Below, in pieces: positions 40,095 through 49,352 of a stretch of 64,000 nt of DNA; positions within the stretch are counted from its first letter, which is position 1; each line of letters opens with the position of its first letter. Position numbers and translations under genes: made by a program. Where the stretch lies: the NCBI RefSeq assembly GCF_028307215.1, contig NZ_JAQMHV010000002.1, positions 186,001-250,000 on the forward strand. Reading direction: 5' to 3'. The notes beneath the pieces are model-generated. The model did not search any database. It was not told the origin of the DNA and saw nothing but the letters and a program-made list of their open reading frames with translations. Source of the DNA: Falsirhodobacter sp. 20TX0035 (GTDB lineage: Bacteria; Pseudomonadota; Alphaproteobacteria; Rhodobacterales; Rhodobacteraceae).

Positions 40095-41512
40095 GCCTGC
40101 ACCTTCAGCGTCGGGGTGGAATCCGTCCATTCGTCGCCCTGAAGTTCCGGCGTGTCAAACGCCTGCAGCCGTTCGTAATGCACGGCCACATCCTCGGCGA
40201 ACAGGCTGGCGGCGATGCCGCGCACCAGACGGTCGGCCCCCGCGCTGACGGCCGGAATGTCGCCCGACACCTTGCCATGCGTCAACATGGCCGCGTCGTT
40301 GAAGCAGTGGATGTGGGCCAGCAGCGGGCAGGCGCCGGGCACCTTTTCCCGGAACTCGAAATCCGGGCCCAGATCGGGCGCCTCGATCATGTTCTGGCGG
40401 GCGGGGCCCATGTCGGGTGTGTAGCGACCATCTGCCCAGTTGCGGATGTGGGGGGCGATGGCGGCGAACTCGTCCCGGCCCGAAAAGTCGTTGGCAAAGC
40501 CGGTGGCCGCGATCAGGAAGTCCACCGGCATGGCCCCTTGCGTCGTTTCGATCCGCAGGCGGCCCGCATCCTCGTGCACCGACCGGATGCCGCAATCCAG
40601 AAAGAACCGCGCGTTCGGGTGGCGCGACACGCGAAGGGTGGAACTGCGGGGCGGCGGCGTCTGCGTACCGGCGGTGTAGTCCACGAACCGCCAGCGCCAC
40701 GCGTCGGGCAGCAGGTGCATGCCGTGCACCACGCCTTGGCTGCCGATCCCGGTCATCTTGTTGACGCGCGGCATCTCCTTGCGGCGGATCAGCAGGTCCA
40801 CCTGCCCCGCCCCCGCCTCCAACGCGGCGGCGGCGTTGTCCATTGACGACGCGCCCGCCCCGATCACCGCCACATGCTTGCCGCGCAGGGCGTCAAAGTC
40901 GATGTCATCGGCCGAATGCGCCCAGAAGCGGCGGTCCACGTTCTTCAGGAAGTCCGGCACCGCCGCACCCCCCAGCCCCGACCGCCCCGTGGCCAGCACA
41001 AGGCGGCGGCACAACAGGCGGCCGGAGATCGCCCCCTTCACCTCCAGCGCGATCAGGTCGCCGTCAAAGGACAGCTTCGTCATCCGCGTGTCGTTCACCA
41101 CGGGCAGGTCCAGCACGTGGCGATACCAGACGAGGTAGTCCATCCACATCCCCTTGGGGATCTTGTCCAGCCGCTCCCACTCCGCCTCTCCGTGCTGGGC
41201 GGTGAACCAGGCGCGGAAGGTCAGGGCGGGCAGGCCAAGCGCGGGCCCCGCCAGCGCCTTGGGCGATCGCAGCGTTTCCATGCGGGCGAAGGTGATCCAC
41301 GGCCCTTCCCGCCCCGCGGGGGCGGCGTCCAGCGTCAGGATGTTGGTGATGCCCGTCAGCTTCAGCTTCGCCGTTGCCGCCAGGCCGCACATCCCGGCGC
41401 CGATGACGATGACGTCGTGCACGCCTTCCCGCGGCGGCACCCAAGGCTTAGAGGGCAGTTCGAGGTTGCGAAGATCCTCGGCCAGTCGGGTTTCAAGGGC
41501 GTGCAGGGTCAT
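40091..41512 (-). CDS. FAD/NAD(P)H-dependent monooxygenase-like flavoprotein
   Basis: A 473-residue flavoprotein with two dinucleotide-binding motifs: GAGMCG at residues 38-43 for FAD and GAGASS at 218-223 for NAD(P)H, the arrangement of flavin-containing and N-hydroxylating monooxygenases. Other blocks are LVLATGRSGLGGAAVPDFL and the late LIAATGFANDFSG. A canonical FMO fingerprint is not exact, so Baeyer-Villiger, N-hydroxylation or S-oxidation are all possible. It is the first enzyme gene after the LysR gene and is ATGA-coupled on both sides, so it probably acts on the imported compound. Confidence 0.8.
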   Translation of the reverse strand: MTLHALETRLAEDLRNLELPSKPWVPPREGVHDVIVIGAGMCGLAATAKLKLTGITNILTLDAAPAGREGPWITFARMETLRSPKALAGPALGLPALTFRAWFTAQHGEAEWERLDKIPKGMWMDYLVWYRHVLDLPVVNDTRMTKLSFDGDLIALEVKGAISGRLLCRRLVLATGRSGLGGAAVPDFLKNVDRRFWAHSADDIDFDALRGKHVAVIGAGASSMDNAAAALEAGAGQVDLLIRRKEMPRVNKMTGIGSQGVVHGMHLLPDAWRWRFVDYTAGTQTPPPRSSTLRVSRHPNARFFLDCGIRSVHEDAGRLRIETTQGAMPVDFLIAATGFANDFSGRDEFAAIAPHIRNWADGRYTPDMGPARQNMIEAPDLGPDFEFREKVPGACPLLAHIHCFNDAAMLTHGKVSGDIPAVSAGADRLVRGIAASLFAEDVAVHYERLQAFDTPELQGDEWTDSTPTLKVQA

Positions 41513-42474
41513 CGATCGTCCGTAGGTTCAGGCGGGGTCCAGGCCCCGGCGGCTTCGCCGGCACCGGCCGGGTCCAAGATCTGCAGATCGGGAATGGCCT
41601 CGCGGGCCACGGCTTCCGCCGCATCCACCAAGGCGAGGGTCAGGGGCCGCAGCGGGCGCCCCAAGGGAGCGATGACGCCCCAGTGAAACGGCACCGCCAC
41701 GTCCAGCGGACGGACCACGATGTCGGGCAAGGGCCCGCCATAGGCCGTCACCGGATCGATGATGGCCACGCCCCCGGTCTGGCGGACCATCTGCAACGCG
41801 CCAAGGGCCACGTTGGTGCGGATGATCGCCTTCGGCACCAGGCCCCGGGTTTCCATCAGGCGGGCGACGCGGGCCTGGAACCGCAGCGGGTCCAGCATGG
41901 TGACCAGCGTCCGCTCGGTGAAGACGGCCAGCGGCACCACATCCTCGGCCGCCAAGGGATCGTCGGCCCGCAGGGCCACGACGTTCGAGGCGGCATACAG
42001 GCGCAGAACCTCCAGCCCGGGAACGTCCAGGGGAAGGCTGGAAAACCCGATCTCGGCCCTCCCCGTCCGAACATCCTGCGCCACGGCCGAAGGCACGTGC
42101 TGGGCCACATGCACCTCGAACGGCAGATCGCCCGTCACGCGCGCGATGGCGTTCGGGATCAGCCCCCAGGCCATGGCCGCCGTCGCCGCCACCTGAAAGA
42201 TGCGCCCCTTGCCCCCCGCGATGGCCTTGGCCCGCGCCGCCAGTTCCGTGAACGAGGACAGGAGCCGCCGCGCCTCGATCTCGAAGGCTACCCCTTCCTC
42301 GGACAGCTGCACGCGGCGGCCCGTCCGGTGGAACAGCTGAAAGCCCAGCTCCGCCTCCAGATCCTGAATGATGCGCGAGACGGAGGGCTGCGACCGGCCC
42401 AGCATGTCCGCGGCCCGGGTGATGCTGCCGCTGGCAGCAACGGCAAGGAAGGTCTGAAGATCACGCGTTTCCAT
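41509..42474 (-). CDS. LysR-family transcriptional regulator, first gene of the long operon
   Basis: A 321-residue LysR regulator. The helix-turn-helix is LQTFLAVAASGSITRAADMLGRSQPSVSRIIQDLEAEL at residues 5-42; the effector domain follows from about 90. Unlike most LysR genes, which are divergent from their targets, this one is co-directional and its stop overlaps the monooxygenase start, so it is probably autoregulated together with the twelve genes that follow. ATG 42474 is chosen because it gives the normal METRDLQTFL start; a longer frame begins at 42510. Confidence 0.88.
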   Translation of the reverse strand: METRDLQTFLAVAASGSITRAADMLGRSQPSVSRIIQDLEAELGFQLFHRTGRRVQLSEEGVAFEIEARRLLSSFTELAARAKAIAGGKGRIFQVAATAAMAWGLIPNAIARVTGDLPFEVHVAQHVPSAVAQDVRTGRAEIGFSSLPLDVPGLEVLRLYAASNVVALRADDPLAAEDVVPLAVFTERTLVTMLDPLRFQARVARLMETRGLVPKAIIRTNVALGALQMVRQTGGVAIIDPVTAYGGPLPDIVVRPLDVAVPFHWGVIAPLGRPLRPLTLALVDAAEAVAREAIPDLQILDPAGAGEAAGAWTPPEPTDDR

Positions 42475-42620
42475 GAGGTCATCATATCCATTTCGGATAA
42501 GTCGCCTCAATCCATTTCAAACCGGCATGAGTGAAACGGGACAGGATGCTGCGAAACACGGCAAAGCCGAAACAGATGTCTAAACAAAAAGCAGAAGGCG
42601 GAGAATGGTTCCGGCCAACC

Positions 42621-43784
42621 CTATTGCGCCAGATGCGCCACCAGCCGCTGCATGAAGTCCCAGCCCGCCTCGAACTGCGAGATCTCGAGGTATTCGTCGG
42701 GGATGTGCGCCTGCGCGATGTCGCCCGGACCGCAGACCACGGTCGAATAGCCGTTGGCCTGGAAATGCCCGGCCTCGGTCCCGTAGCTGACGACGTTGGT
42801 CGAGTTGTCCCCCGTCAGGCCGCGCACCATGGTTTCGGCGGCGCCGTCCGTCTCGGGGCGCAGGGGCGGCACGGTGAAGCCGTCCGTGATCTCGATCCGG
42901 GAGCGCGGATCGACCGCCTGCATCCCGGCCTCCACCCGAGCGGCCTCGGCGCGGTAGCGGTCGGCCCAGTCGTCCAGCCGTTCGTCCGCGACGGCGCGGA
43001 CGCCCAGCGTGAAGCGGCATTCGGCGGCGGTGATGTTGTGCGCCTCGCCCCCCGCGATGGTGCCCACGCTGACGGTGCTGAAGGGCGGATCGAACAGCGC
43101 GGCCGTGGCGGTGGGCGTGGCGGCCATCAGGGCGGCGTTCGTCTCGTTCAGCCAGTGCAGGATGCGCCCGGCTTCGTGGATCGCGGACACGCCCACATGC
43201 TGGCGCGAGGAATGGACCGGCACGCCGACGATCCGCGTGACAAAGGCGCGGCTGCCCTTGTGGCCCGTCACGACCTTCATCCGGCTCGGCTCCCCCACGA
43301 TGACGGCGACGGCGCGGGGCAGGTCGCGGGCCATCGCCTCCACCATGGGGATGCAGCCGGCGCAGCCCACCTCCTCGTCAAAGGACAGGGCCAGTTGCAG
43401 GGGGCGCCTCAAGCCCGCCTTCACCGCCAGCGGCACGGCCGCGATCGCAAGGGCCAGAAAGCCCTTCATGTCGGCCGCGCCGCGCCCGTAAAGCCGCCCG
43501 TCGCGTTCGGTCAGCGTGAACGGGTCGGTGGCCCAGTCCTGTCCGTCCACCGGCACGACGTCGGTGTGGCCTGACAGGATCACCCCGCCTTCCACCTTCG
43601 GGCCCACATGCGCGTAAAGGTTCGCCTTGGTCCCGCAGGGCGACGGCACGCGCACGCATTCGGCGCCCCATTCCTCCAGATAGGTCTGCACCCAGTCGAT
43701 CAGCGGCAGGTTCGTGTCGCGGCTGACGGTGGGAAAGGCGACCAGTTCGGCAAGAATGTCGCGGGCGGTCCGTTCGGCAGGCAT
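42621..43784 (-). CDS. argE: Acetylornithine deacetylase
   Basis: A 387-residue M20 metallohydrolase. Metal-binding motifs are SGHTDVVPVDGQDW, YGRGAADMKGFLAL and SFDEEVGCAG; the dimerisation domain has VHSSRQHVGVSAIHEA, and YGTEAGHFQANGYSTVVCGPGDIAQAHIPDE is the family's C-terminal catalytic block. ArgE releases ornithine from N-acetylornithine in arginine synthesis. Since close M20 paralogues hydrolyse other N-acyl amino acids, and the gene lies just upstream of the 13-gene operon on the same strand (146-base gap), a catabolic role is possible. ATG 43784 follows AAGGA. Confidence 0.82.
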   Translation of the reverse strand: MPAERTARDILAELVAFPTVSRDTNLPLIDWVQTYLEEWGAECVRVPSPCGTKANLYAHVGPKVEGGVILSGHTDVVPVDGQDWATDPFTLTERDGRLYGRGAADMKGFLALAIAAVPLAVKAGLRRPLQLALSFDEEVGCAGCIPMVEAMARDLPRAVAVIVGEPSRMKVVTGHKGSRAFVTRIVGVPVHSSRQHVGVSAIHEAGRILHWLNETNAALMAATPTATAALFDPPFSTVSVGTIAGGEAHNITAAECRFTLGVRAVADERLDDWADRYRAEAARVEAGMQAVDPRSRIEITDGFTVPPLRPETDGAAETMVRGLTGDNSTNVVSYGTEAGHFQANGYSTVVCGPGDIAQAHIPDEYLEISQFEAGWDFMQRLVAHLAQ

Positions 43785-43927
43785 GTGTCGGTCCTTGAGC
43801 ATCGGAAGACGCCATCCTGCACCCATTCCACCCGCAAGGAAAGGCACCCCGACCACCCGGCCCGGCGGCACGCTGGATGACAACGGTGCCAAAGAGGTCG
43901 ACGCGCTGATGAGCGGGTGCCCGCCCC

Positions 43928-46105
43928 TTACCAGGTGCGACGGATCGTGGCCGAGATCTCGCGCCCCGGGTTGTAGTAGACGGCCGACCCGCCGGTGTCG
44001 TGCTGTTCGTCGAACAGGTTCTTCACGTTCAGCGACAGCGCGGTGTCGGGGGTGACCTCATAGCTGACCGCGGCGTCGTAGATCACGGCCGCCTCGCTCT
44101 TGCCGCCCGTGTTGGCGGCGGTGTTGAAATAGGTGCCGGTGTAGCGCGCGCCCAGACCGAAGGTCATGTCGCCCCGCGTGCCATCCCCCGCCAGCGTGTA
44201 GTTGGACCACAGCGAGGCGAGGTGGTTCGGCACCTTCTCCAGCTCGTTGCCCTGAAGGCCCGACAGCTCGTCCTGCACCTCGGTGTCGATGTAGGTGTAG
44301 GCCGCGATCAGTTCGAGCCCGTCCATCACCTCGGCCCGCGCTTCCAGTTCCAGTCCGCGCGAACGGATTTCCCCCGTCAGGTATTGCAGACCGGTGGACG
44401 CGTCGGTGCGGGTGATGTTCTCCTTCGTCAGGTCGAACAGCGCGGCGCTGAACAGGGCGCGCATCGCCTCGGGCTGGTACTTGACGCCGATCTCGTACTG
44501 CTTGCCCGTTTCTGGGTCCAGCGTGAGGGTGGAGGCGGGCACGGCCGATTCCGCATAGGTCGCATAAGCCGACAGTTCCGGCGTGATCTTGTAGGTCAGG
44601 CCGACGCGGGCGGTGGTCTCGCTAAAATCACCTTCGCTGCGCGCAGTATTTATGAGAAAATCTCCATCAGGTCCACGAGCATACACGTCATTAGGGTCAG
44701 TGGGATCTTCTGGGTCATCCAAATATGTCGGCGTTTTCACGCGTTGCCGGATGTCCGTCCAATCGTGCCGTAGCCCCAGAGAGATGATAAATCGATCCGC
44801 AATGTCAAATTGCTGCTGGATGTAAATCGCCCGCGTTTCCTCGGAACGGCGGGCGTCATTATAGAAGGGAAGCGTGCTTTCATTCAGCCCGCCAGTATAG
44901 TTCGGATTTGTCCAGTCTATCGCGTCCGTTGCAATATAGTAGCCCTGAGCGGTATAGCCTGTGTCGACATACTGCGCCCCCAAGGTTGTCGTGCTATGGG
45001 CTGAGCCAAGGTCCGTCTGGTAGGTGAGGCGTGCGTCGGCGTTGAACGTGTGTCCTCGCGTGTCGCCCGAGAAGAACGACCGGCCGATGACCGTCCCCTC
45101 CTCGGGCGTGGCGCTCAGGAAGATCATGCCGAAATCGCTGGCCGTGTCGTCATAGCGGGCGTTGCCGCTGAAGGTTAGCCCGCCGCCGAAGTCATGGTCG
45201 ACCATCACGCTCAGCGACGTCCGCTCATTTCCGACATAGTTGAAGTCCGGCTCTCCCAGGAAGGTTTCGCGGTCCAGATCGGTGTTGAAGGGCAGGCCCG
45301 CGCTGGTCGATCCGTCGGACTTCAGGTAATCCGCCACGACGCTGACCGTGGTAGCGTCCGAGGGCCGCCAGCTGAGGCCGCCCATCAGGAGCTTGCCGTC
45401 GTCGCGGGAATAGTCCTCCTCGGCGTCCGCATCCTGCACGCGCGCGGTGACGCGGTAGGACAGGGTCGAATCCGGGGTCAGGTTGTCGCCGAAATCGACG
45501 CCCGCCTCCTTGTGGCTGAAGGATCCGACAGTGGCATAGGCTTCGCCGAAGCGTTCGGTCTTCGGGGTCTTGGTGACGTAGTTCACCATGCCGCCCGGAT
45601 CGGACACGCCGAACAGGGTCGTATCAGCGCCCTTCAGGACCTCGACGCGTTCATAGGCGAAGACGTCCTCGCGCAGGTTGTTGGCGCTTTGGCCGCTGCC
45701 GCCCACGCGCAGCCCGTCGCGATAGGTGGTCGCGTTGAAGCCGCGGATCTTGAAATAGTCCCAGCGGTCGTCCGACCCGTAGAAGTCCGTCACCACGCCC
45801 GCCGTGTATTGCAGCGCCTGTTCGGTGCTTTGCACGCCCCGGTCCCGCAGTTCCTTCTGCGTGATGACGGAGATGGAGCCCGCGGTGTCCAGAAGGTCCG
45901 TTCCGACCTTGCCGCCAAAGGACAGGCCCTGCGCGACCACGGTGCTGGAATCGTCATCCGACCCGTCCACGATGATGGGCGCCAGAACCGTGACCTCCTG
46001 CGCCAGCGTGCTGATCGGCGCCAGAGCCACCAGCGCGGTGCAGCAGGTCAGAAGGGACAGGCGGCTCGGCAGCCTCCGGCGGTCGGCGGTCATCGGGACT
46101 GGCAT
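43928..46105 (-). CDS. TonB-dependent siderophore receptor
   Basis: A 725-residue outer-membrane receptor. A signal peptide covers about residues 1-35 (ending STLAQ). The plug domain has SISVITQKELRDRGVQSTEQALQYTAGV and VEVLKGADTTLFGVSDPGGMVNYVTK, the hallmark of ferric siderophore receptors (FhuA/FepA-like). The barrel ends GREISATIRRTW with the terminal aromatic needed for assembly. It is divergent from a siderophore ABC operon. The part coding residues about 370-490 (44640-44990) is visibly richer in A and T than its flanks and lies in predicted surface loops, suggesting recombination. A FhuE/FoxA-type hydroxamate receptor is likely but not certain. Confidence 0.9.
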   Translation of the reverse strand: MPVPMTADRRRLPSRLSLLTCCTALVALAPISTLAQEVTVLAPIIVDGSDDDSSTVVAQGLSFGGKVGTDLLDTAGSISVITQKELRDRGVQSTEQALQYTAGVVTDFYGSDDRWDYFKIRGFNATTYRDGLRVGGSGQSANNLREDVFAYERVEVLKGADTTLFGVSDPGGMVNYVTKTPKTERFGEAYATVGSFSHKEAGVDFGDNLTPDSTLSYRVTARVQDADAEEDYSRDDGKLLMGGLSWRPSDATTVSVVADYLKSDGSTSAGLPFNTDLDRETFLGEPDFNYVGNERTSLSVMVDHDFGGGLTFSGNARYDDTASDFGMIFLSATPEEGTVIGRSFFSGDTRGHTFNADARLTYQTDLGSAHSTTTLGAQYVDTGYTAQGYYIATDAIDWTNPNYTGGLNESTLPFYNDARRSEETRAIYIQQQFDIADRFIISLGLRHDWTDIRQRVKTPTYLDDPEDPTDPNDVYARGPDGDFLINTARSEGDFSETTARVGLTYKITPELSAYATYAESAVPASTLTLDPETGKQYEIGVKYQPEAMRALFSAALFDLTKENITRTDASTGLQYLTGEIRSRGLELEARAEVMDGLELIAAYTYIDTEVQDELSGLQGNELEKVPNHLASLWSNYTLAGDGTRGDMTFGLGARYTGTYFNTAANTGGKSEAAVIYDAAVSYEVTPDTALSLNVKNLFDEQHDTGGSAVYYNPGREISATIRRTW

Positions 46106-46345
46106 GATTCTCTTTCATACGATGGGCAATGTGGGGATAGGCTGGCTATCGGCACGGGCCGTCTCGCTTGCCCGGCGCGGGTGCGCCGGCAGAGTCTCTG
46201 CATTTCGCGGCTATAGCGGAGGTTTCCGCCCCTGTCTTGCACAAATTGAACGGCCCGGCCCGCGGGTTCGGCCGCCCGGCATCTTGACCGCGGGCGGGGA
46301 ACATGGAAAAGCCGACGCAAATACTAAACTTTTCCGGAGGAAACC
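46106..46345. promoter_or_regulatory. Divergent promoter region of siderophore receptor and importer genes
   Basis: A 240-base region from which the receptor gene (-) and the binding-protein gene (+) diverge. Both genes should be iron-controlled, but I did not find a convincing Fur, RirA or Irr box by eye. A CGGAGGAAACC ribosome site precedes the + gene. Confidence 0.5.
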
Positions 46346-47317
46346 ATGCGCCCGTGTCTTCTTGCCGTTCTGTGCCTGTCGCTGTCGGCCGGTGCGGCGC
46401 TGGCGCAGGACTTTCCGCTGACGCTGCGCCACGCGCTTGGCACCACGGTGATCCCCGCAAAGCCCCTGCGCGTCGCCACCGTGTCCTGGGCCAACCAGGA
46501 GGTGCCGCTGGCCCTGGGCATCGTCCCGGTCGGCATGGCGGCGGCGAATTTCGGCGATGACGACGGCGACGGCGTCCTGCCCTGGGTCAAGGCGCGCCTG
46601 GACGAACTGGGCGCCCCCACCCCCGTCCTGTTCGACGAAGGCGACGGCATCGACTTCGAGGCGGTGGCGGGCACCCGCCCCGACGTGATCCTCGCCGCCT
46701 ATTCCGGGCTGAGCCAGGAGGATTACGACACGCTGAGCAAGATCGCCCCCGTGGTCGCCTATCCCGACACGGCCTGGGGCACCGACTGGCGCGACATGAT
46801 CCGGATGGACAGCGCGGGCATGGGGATGGCCGCCGAAGGCGACGCGCTGATCGCACAGCTGGACGGCCGGATCGCCGACACCGCCGCCCGCTTTCCCGCC
46901 CTGCAGGGCAAGTCCGCGATGTTCGTCACCCATCTGGATTCCCGCGATCTGAGCGTGGTGCACTTCTACACCACCGCCGACGCGCGGGTGAAGTTCTTCC
47001 ACGACCTCGGCCTCATCTCTCCCAAAAGCGTGGTCGCGGCCTCCACCTCCGGCCGTTTCGCGGGGGAGGTCAGCGCCGAGCAGGTGGACGCCTTCGACGA
47101 CGTGGACATCGTCGTGACCTATGGCGGGGCGGACCTGAAGGCCGCGCTGGCCAAGGACCCGCTGATGTCGCACATGCCGGCGGTGGCGCGGGACGCCGTG
47201 GTGATGCTGAACAACGATCCCATGGGCACGGCCGCCACGCCGACGCCCCTGTCCATCCCGTGGGTGCTGGACGATTACGCGGCCCTTCTGGCCAAAGCCG
47301 CCCAGACCCCGGAATGA
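46346..47317 (+). CDS. Iron-siderophore ABC transporter substrate-binding protein
   Basis: A 323-residue FepB/FecB-type binding protein with a signal peptide at 1-20 (MRPCLLAVLCLSLSAGAALA). Family blocks: PLRVATVSWANQEVPLALGIVPVG, FEAVAGTRPDVILAAYSGLSQEDYDTLSKIAPVVAYP (the typical PD-x-I turn and L-x-x-IAP), and DVDIVVTYGG. It collects the ferric siderophore in the periplasm after passage through the TonB receptor. Its stop overlaps the first permease gene (ATGA). Confidence 0.9.
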   Translation: MRPCLLAVLCLSLSAGAALAQDFPLTLRHALGTTVIPAKPLRVATVSWANQEVPLALGIVPVGMAAANFGDDDGDGVLPWVKARLDELGAPTPVLFDEGDGIDFEAVAGTRPDVILAAYSGLSQEDYDTLSKIAPVVAYPDTAWGTDWRDMIRMDSAGMGMAAEGDALIAQLDGRIADTAARFPALQGKSAMFVTHLDSRDLSVVHFYTTADARVKFFHDLGLISPKSVVAASTSGRFAGEVSAEQVDAFDDVDIVVTYGGADLKAALAKDPLMSHMPAVARDAVVMLNNDPMGTAATPTPLSIPWVLDDYAALLAKAAQTPE

Positions 47318-48324
47318 GCGTGACGGCCCGTTCGGGCGGCCCGCGCGCCCTGTGGCTGGCGGTCGTGCTGGGCGTTCTGGTCCTTTTGTGCGCGGCCTCG
47401 GTCGCGGTGGGCACGCGGGACGTGGGCTGGACGGACATCCGCGCCGCGCTGGCGGGGCACGCCGACACCATATCACAGGCTGCGGTGGCGACGCGCATTC
47501 CCCGCACGCTGCTGGCCGCGCTGGCGGGCGGGGCGCTTGGGCTGGCGGGGGCGGTGATGCAGGGCGTCACGCGCAACCCCTTGGCCGATCCGGGCATCCT
47601 GGGCGTGAACATGGGCGCGTCGCTGGCCATCGTAGTGGGGATCGCATGGTTCGGGCTGTCTTCGTCCCACGCGCAGGTGTGGACGGCGGTTCTGGGCGCG
47701 GGGCTGGCGGCGGTGTTCGTTTATGCCATCGGGTCGATGGGCCGCGGCGGGGCGACGCCCCTGAAGCTGGCTTTGGCGGGGGCGGCCACCTCGGTCGCGT
47801 TCTCCTCGCTGGTGATGGCGATCGTGCTGCCGCGCGGCGACATCGCGGGCAACGTCCGATCGTGGCAGATCGGCGGCGTCGGCGGCGCCACCTTCGACAC
47901 GATGGCCCAGGGGCTGCCGGTGCTGATCGCGGGCTTCGTCATCAGCCTGCTGTCGGCACGAAAGCTGAACGCGCTGGCGCTTGGGGACGAACTGGCCGCA
48001 GGCCTCGGCGAAAGCGTGGCCTTTGCGCGCGGGCTGGCGGCCCTGGGCGCGATCCTTCTGTGCGGGGCGGCCACCGCGATCTGCGGGCCGATCGGCTTCG
48101 TGGGGCTGGTGGTGCCGCATCTGTGCCGCCTTCTGGTGGGGATCGACCACCGCTGGCTCCTTCCCTTCTCCACCCTCACGGGCGGGTGCCTGCTGGTGGC
48201 CGCCGACATCGCGGGCCGCATCCTCGCCCGGCCAAGCGAACTGGATGTCGGCATCGTCACCGCCCTGATCGGCGGGCCGTTCTTCATCTGGATCGTCCGG
48301 CGGCAGCGGGTGCGCGAGCTGTGA
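47314..48324 (+). CDS. Iron-siderophore ABC permease (FecCD family), first
   Basis: A 336-residue permease with eight to ten helices. FecCD hallmarks are IPRTLLAALAGGALGLAGAVMQGVTRNPLADPGILGVNMGAS and the C-terminal CGPIGFVGLVVPHLCRLLVGIDHRWLLP. ATG 47314 overlaps the binding-protein stop. It pairs with the second FecCD permease to form the membrane channel. Confidence 0.93.
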   Translation: MSVTARSGGPRALWLAVVLGVLVLLCAASVAVGTRDVGWTDIRAALAGHADTISQAAVATRIPRTLLAALAGGALGLAGAVMQGVTRNPLADPGILGVNMGASLAIVVGIAWFGLSSSHAQVWTAVLGAGLAAVFVYAIGSMGRGGATPLKLALAGAATSVAFSSLVMAIVLPRGDIAGNVRSWQIGGVGGATFDTMAQGLPVLIAGFVISLLSARKLNALALGDELAAGLGESVAFARGLAALGAILLCGAATAICGPIGFVGLVVPHLCRLLVGIDHRWLLPFSTLTGGCLLVAADIAGRILARPSELDVGIVTALIGGPFFIWIVRRQRVREL

Positions 48325-49352
48325 GCGGTCTTGCCCTGTCCGTCGCGGACCACCGCCACCGCCGCACCCGCCAGCGCCGCCGCCTGATCGCGGGGCTGGC
48401 GCTGCTGCTGGCGGCCCTGTTCGCGCTGACGCTGATGCTGGGCCAATCCTTCGTGCCGCTGGGCGACGTGATCCGCGTGCTGGCGGGCCAGAACGTGCCC
48501 GGCGCCGCCTTCACGGTGGGGGAGCTGCGGCTGCCCCGCGCCCTTCTGTCCCTTCTGGCGGGACTCAGCTTCGGGCTGGGCGGCGCGGCGTTCCAGACGA
48601 TGCTGCGCAACCCGCTGGCCAGCCCCGACATCATCGGCATCACGTCGGGCGCGAGCGCGGCGGCGGTGTTCGCCATCGTGGTCCTTTCGCTCAGCGGTCC
48701 GGCGGTGTCGGTCCTCGCGGTGGCGGTGGGGCTGGGCGTGGCGCTTCTGGTCTATGGCCTGTCCTTCCGCAACGGGGTGGCGGGCACGCGGCTGATCCTC
48801 GTGGGGATCGGCGTGTCCTCCATGCTGGACAGCGTGATCGCCTATGTCCTGTCGCAGGCCCCCAGCTGGACCTTGCAGGACGCGATGCGCTGGATGACCG
48901 GCAGCGTCAACGGCGCCACGCTGGCCGAGGCGGGGCCCCTCCTTTTGTCGCTTCTGGTCTTCGGCGGCACCCTTTTGTCCCGTGCCCGGGATCTGGAGGC
49001 GCTGCGTTTGGGCGACGACACCGCCGCCGCCCTGGGCGTGCGCGTGGCCCGCACCCGCGTCGTGGTGATCGTGACCGCCGTGGGCCTGATCGCGGTGGCC
49101 ACCGCCGTGACCGGACCCATCGCCTTCGTGGCCTTCCTGTCCGGCCCCATCGCCGCGCGGATCGTCGGGCGCAACGGGTCCGTCCTGCTGCCCGCCGCAC
49201 TGGTGGGGGGGGTGCTAGTGCTGGCCGGGGATTACGCGGGGCAGTTCCTGCTGCCCGGCCGCTATCCCGTGGGCGTGGTGACCGGGGCGCTTGGCGCGCC
49301 CTACCTGATTTACCTGATCGTGCGGGTGAACCGCATCGGAGGATCGCTGTGA
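48321..49352 (+). CDS. Iron-siderophore ABC permease (FecCD family), second
   Basis: A 343-residue permease starting at GTG 48321, which overlaps the previous stop (GTGA). Hallmarks: LRLPRALLSLLAGLSFGLGGAAFQTMLRNPLASPDIIGITSGAS and VTGPIAFVAFLSGPIAARIVG. The second FecCD gene of such operons, as in fepDG, differs in the cytoplasmic docking loop. Likewise coupled to the ATPase gene by a GTGA overlap. Confidence 0.92.
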   Translation: MSGLALSVADHRHRRTRQRRRLIAGLALLLAALFALTLMLGQSFVPLGDVIRVLAGQNVPGAAFTVGELRLPRALLSLLAGLSFGLGGAAFQTMLRNPLASPDIIGITSGASAAAVFAIVVLSLSGPAVSVLAVAVGLGVALLVYGLSFRNGVAGTRLILVGIGVSSMLDSVIAYVLSQAPSWTLQDAMRWMTGSVNGATLAEAGPLLLSLLVFGGTLLSRARDLEALRLGDDTAAALGVRVARTRVVVIVTAVGLIAVATAVTGPIAFVAFLSGPIAARIVGRNGSVLLPAALVGGVLVLAGDYAGQFLLPGRYPVGVVTGALGAPYLIYLIVRVNRIGGSL

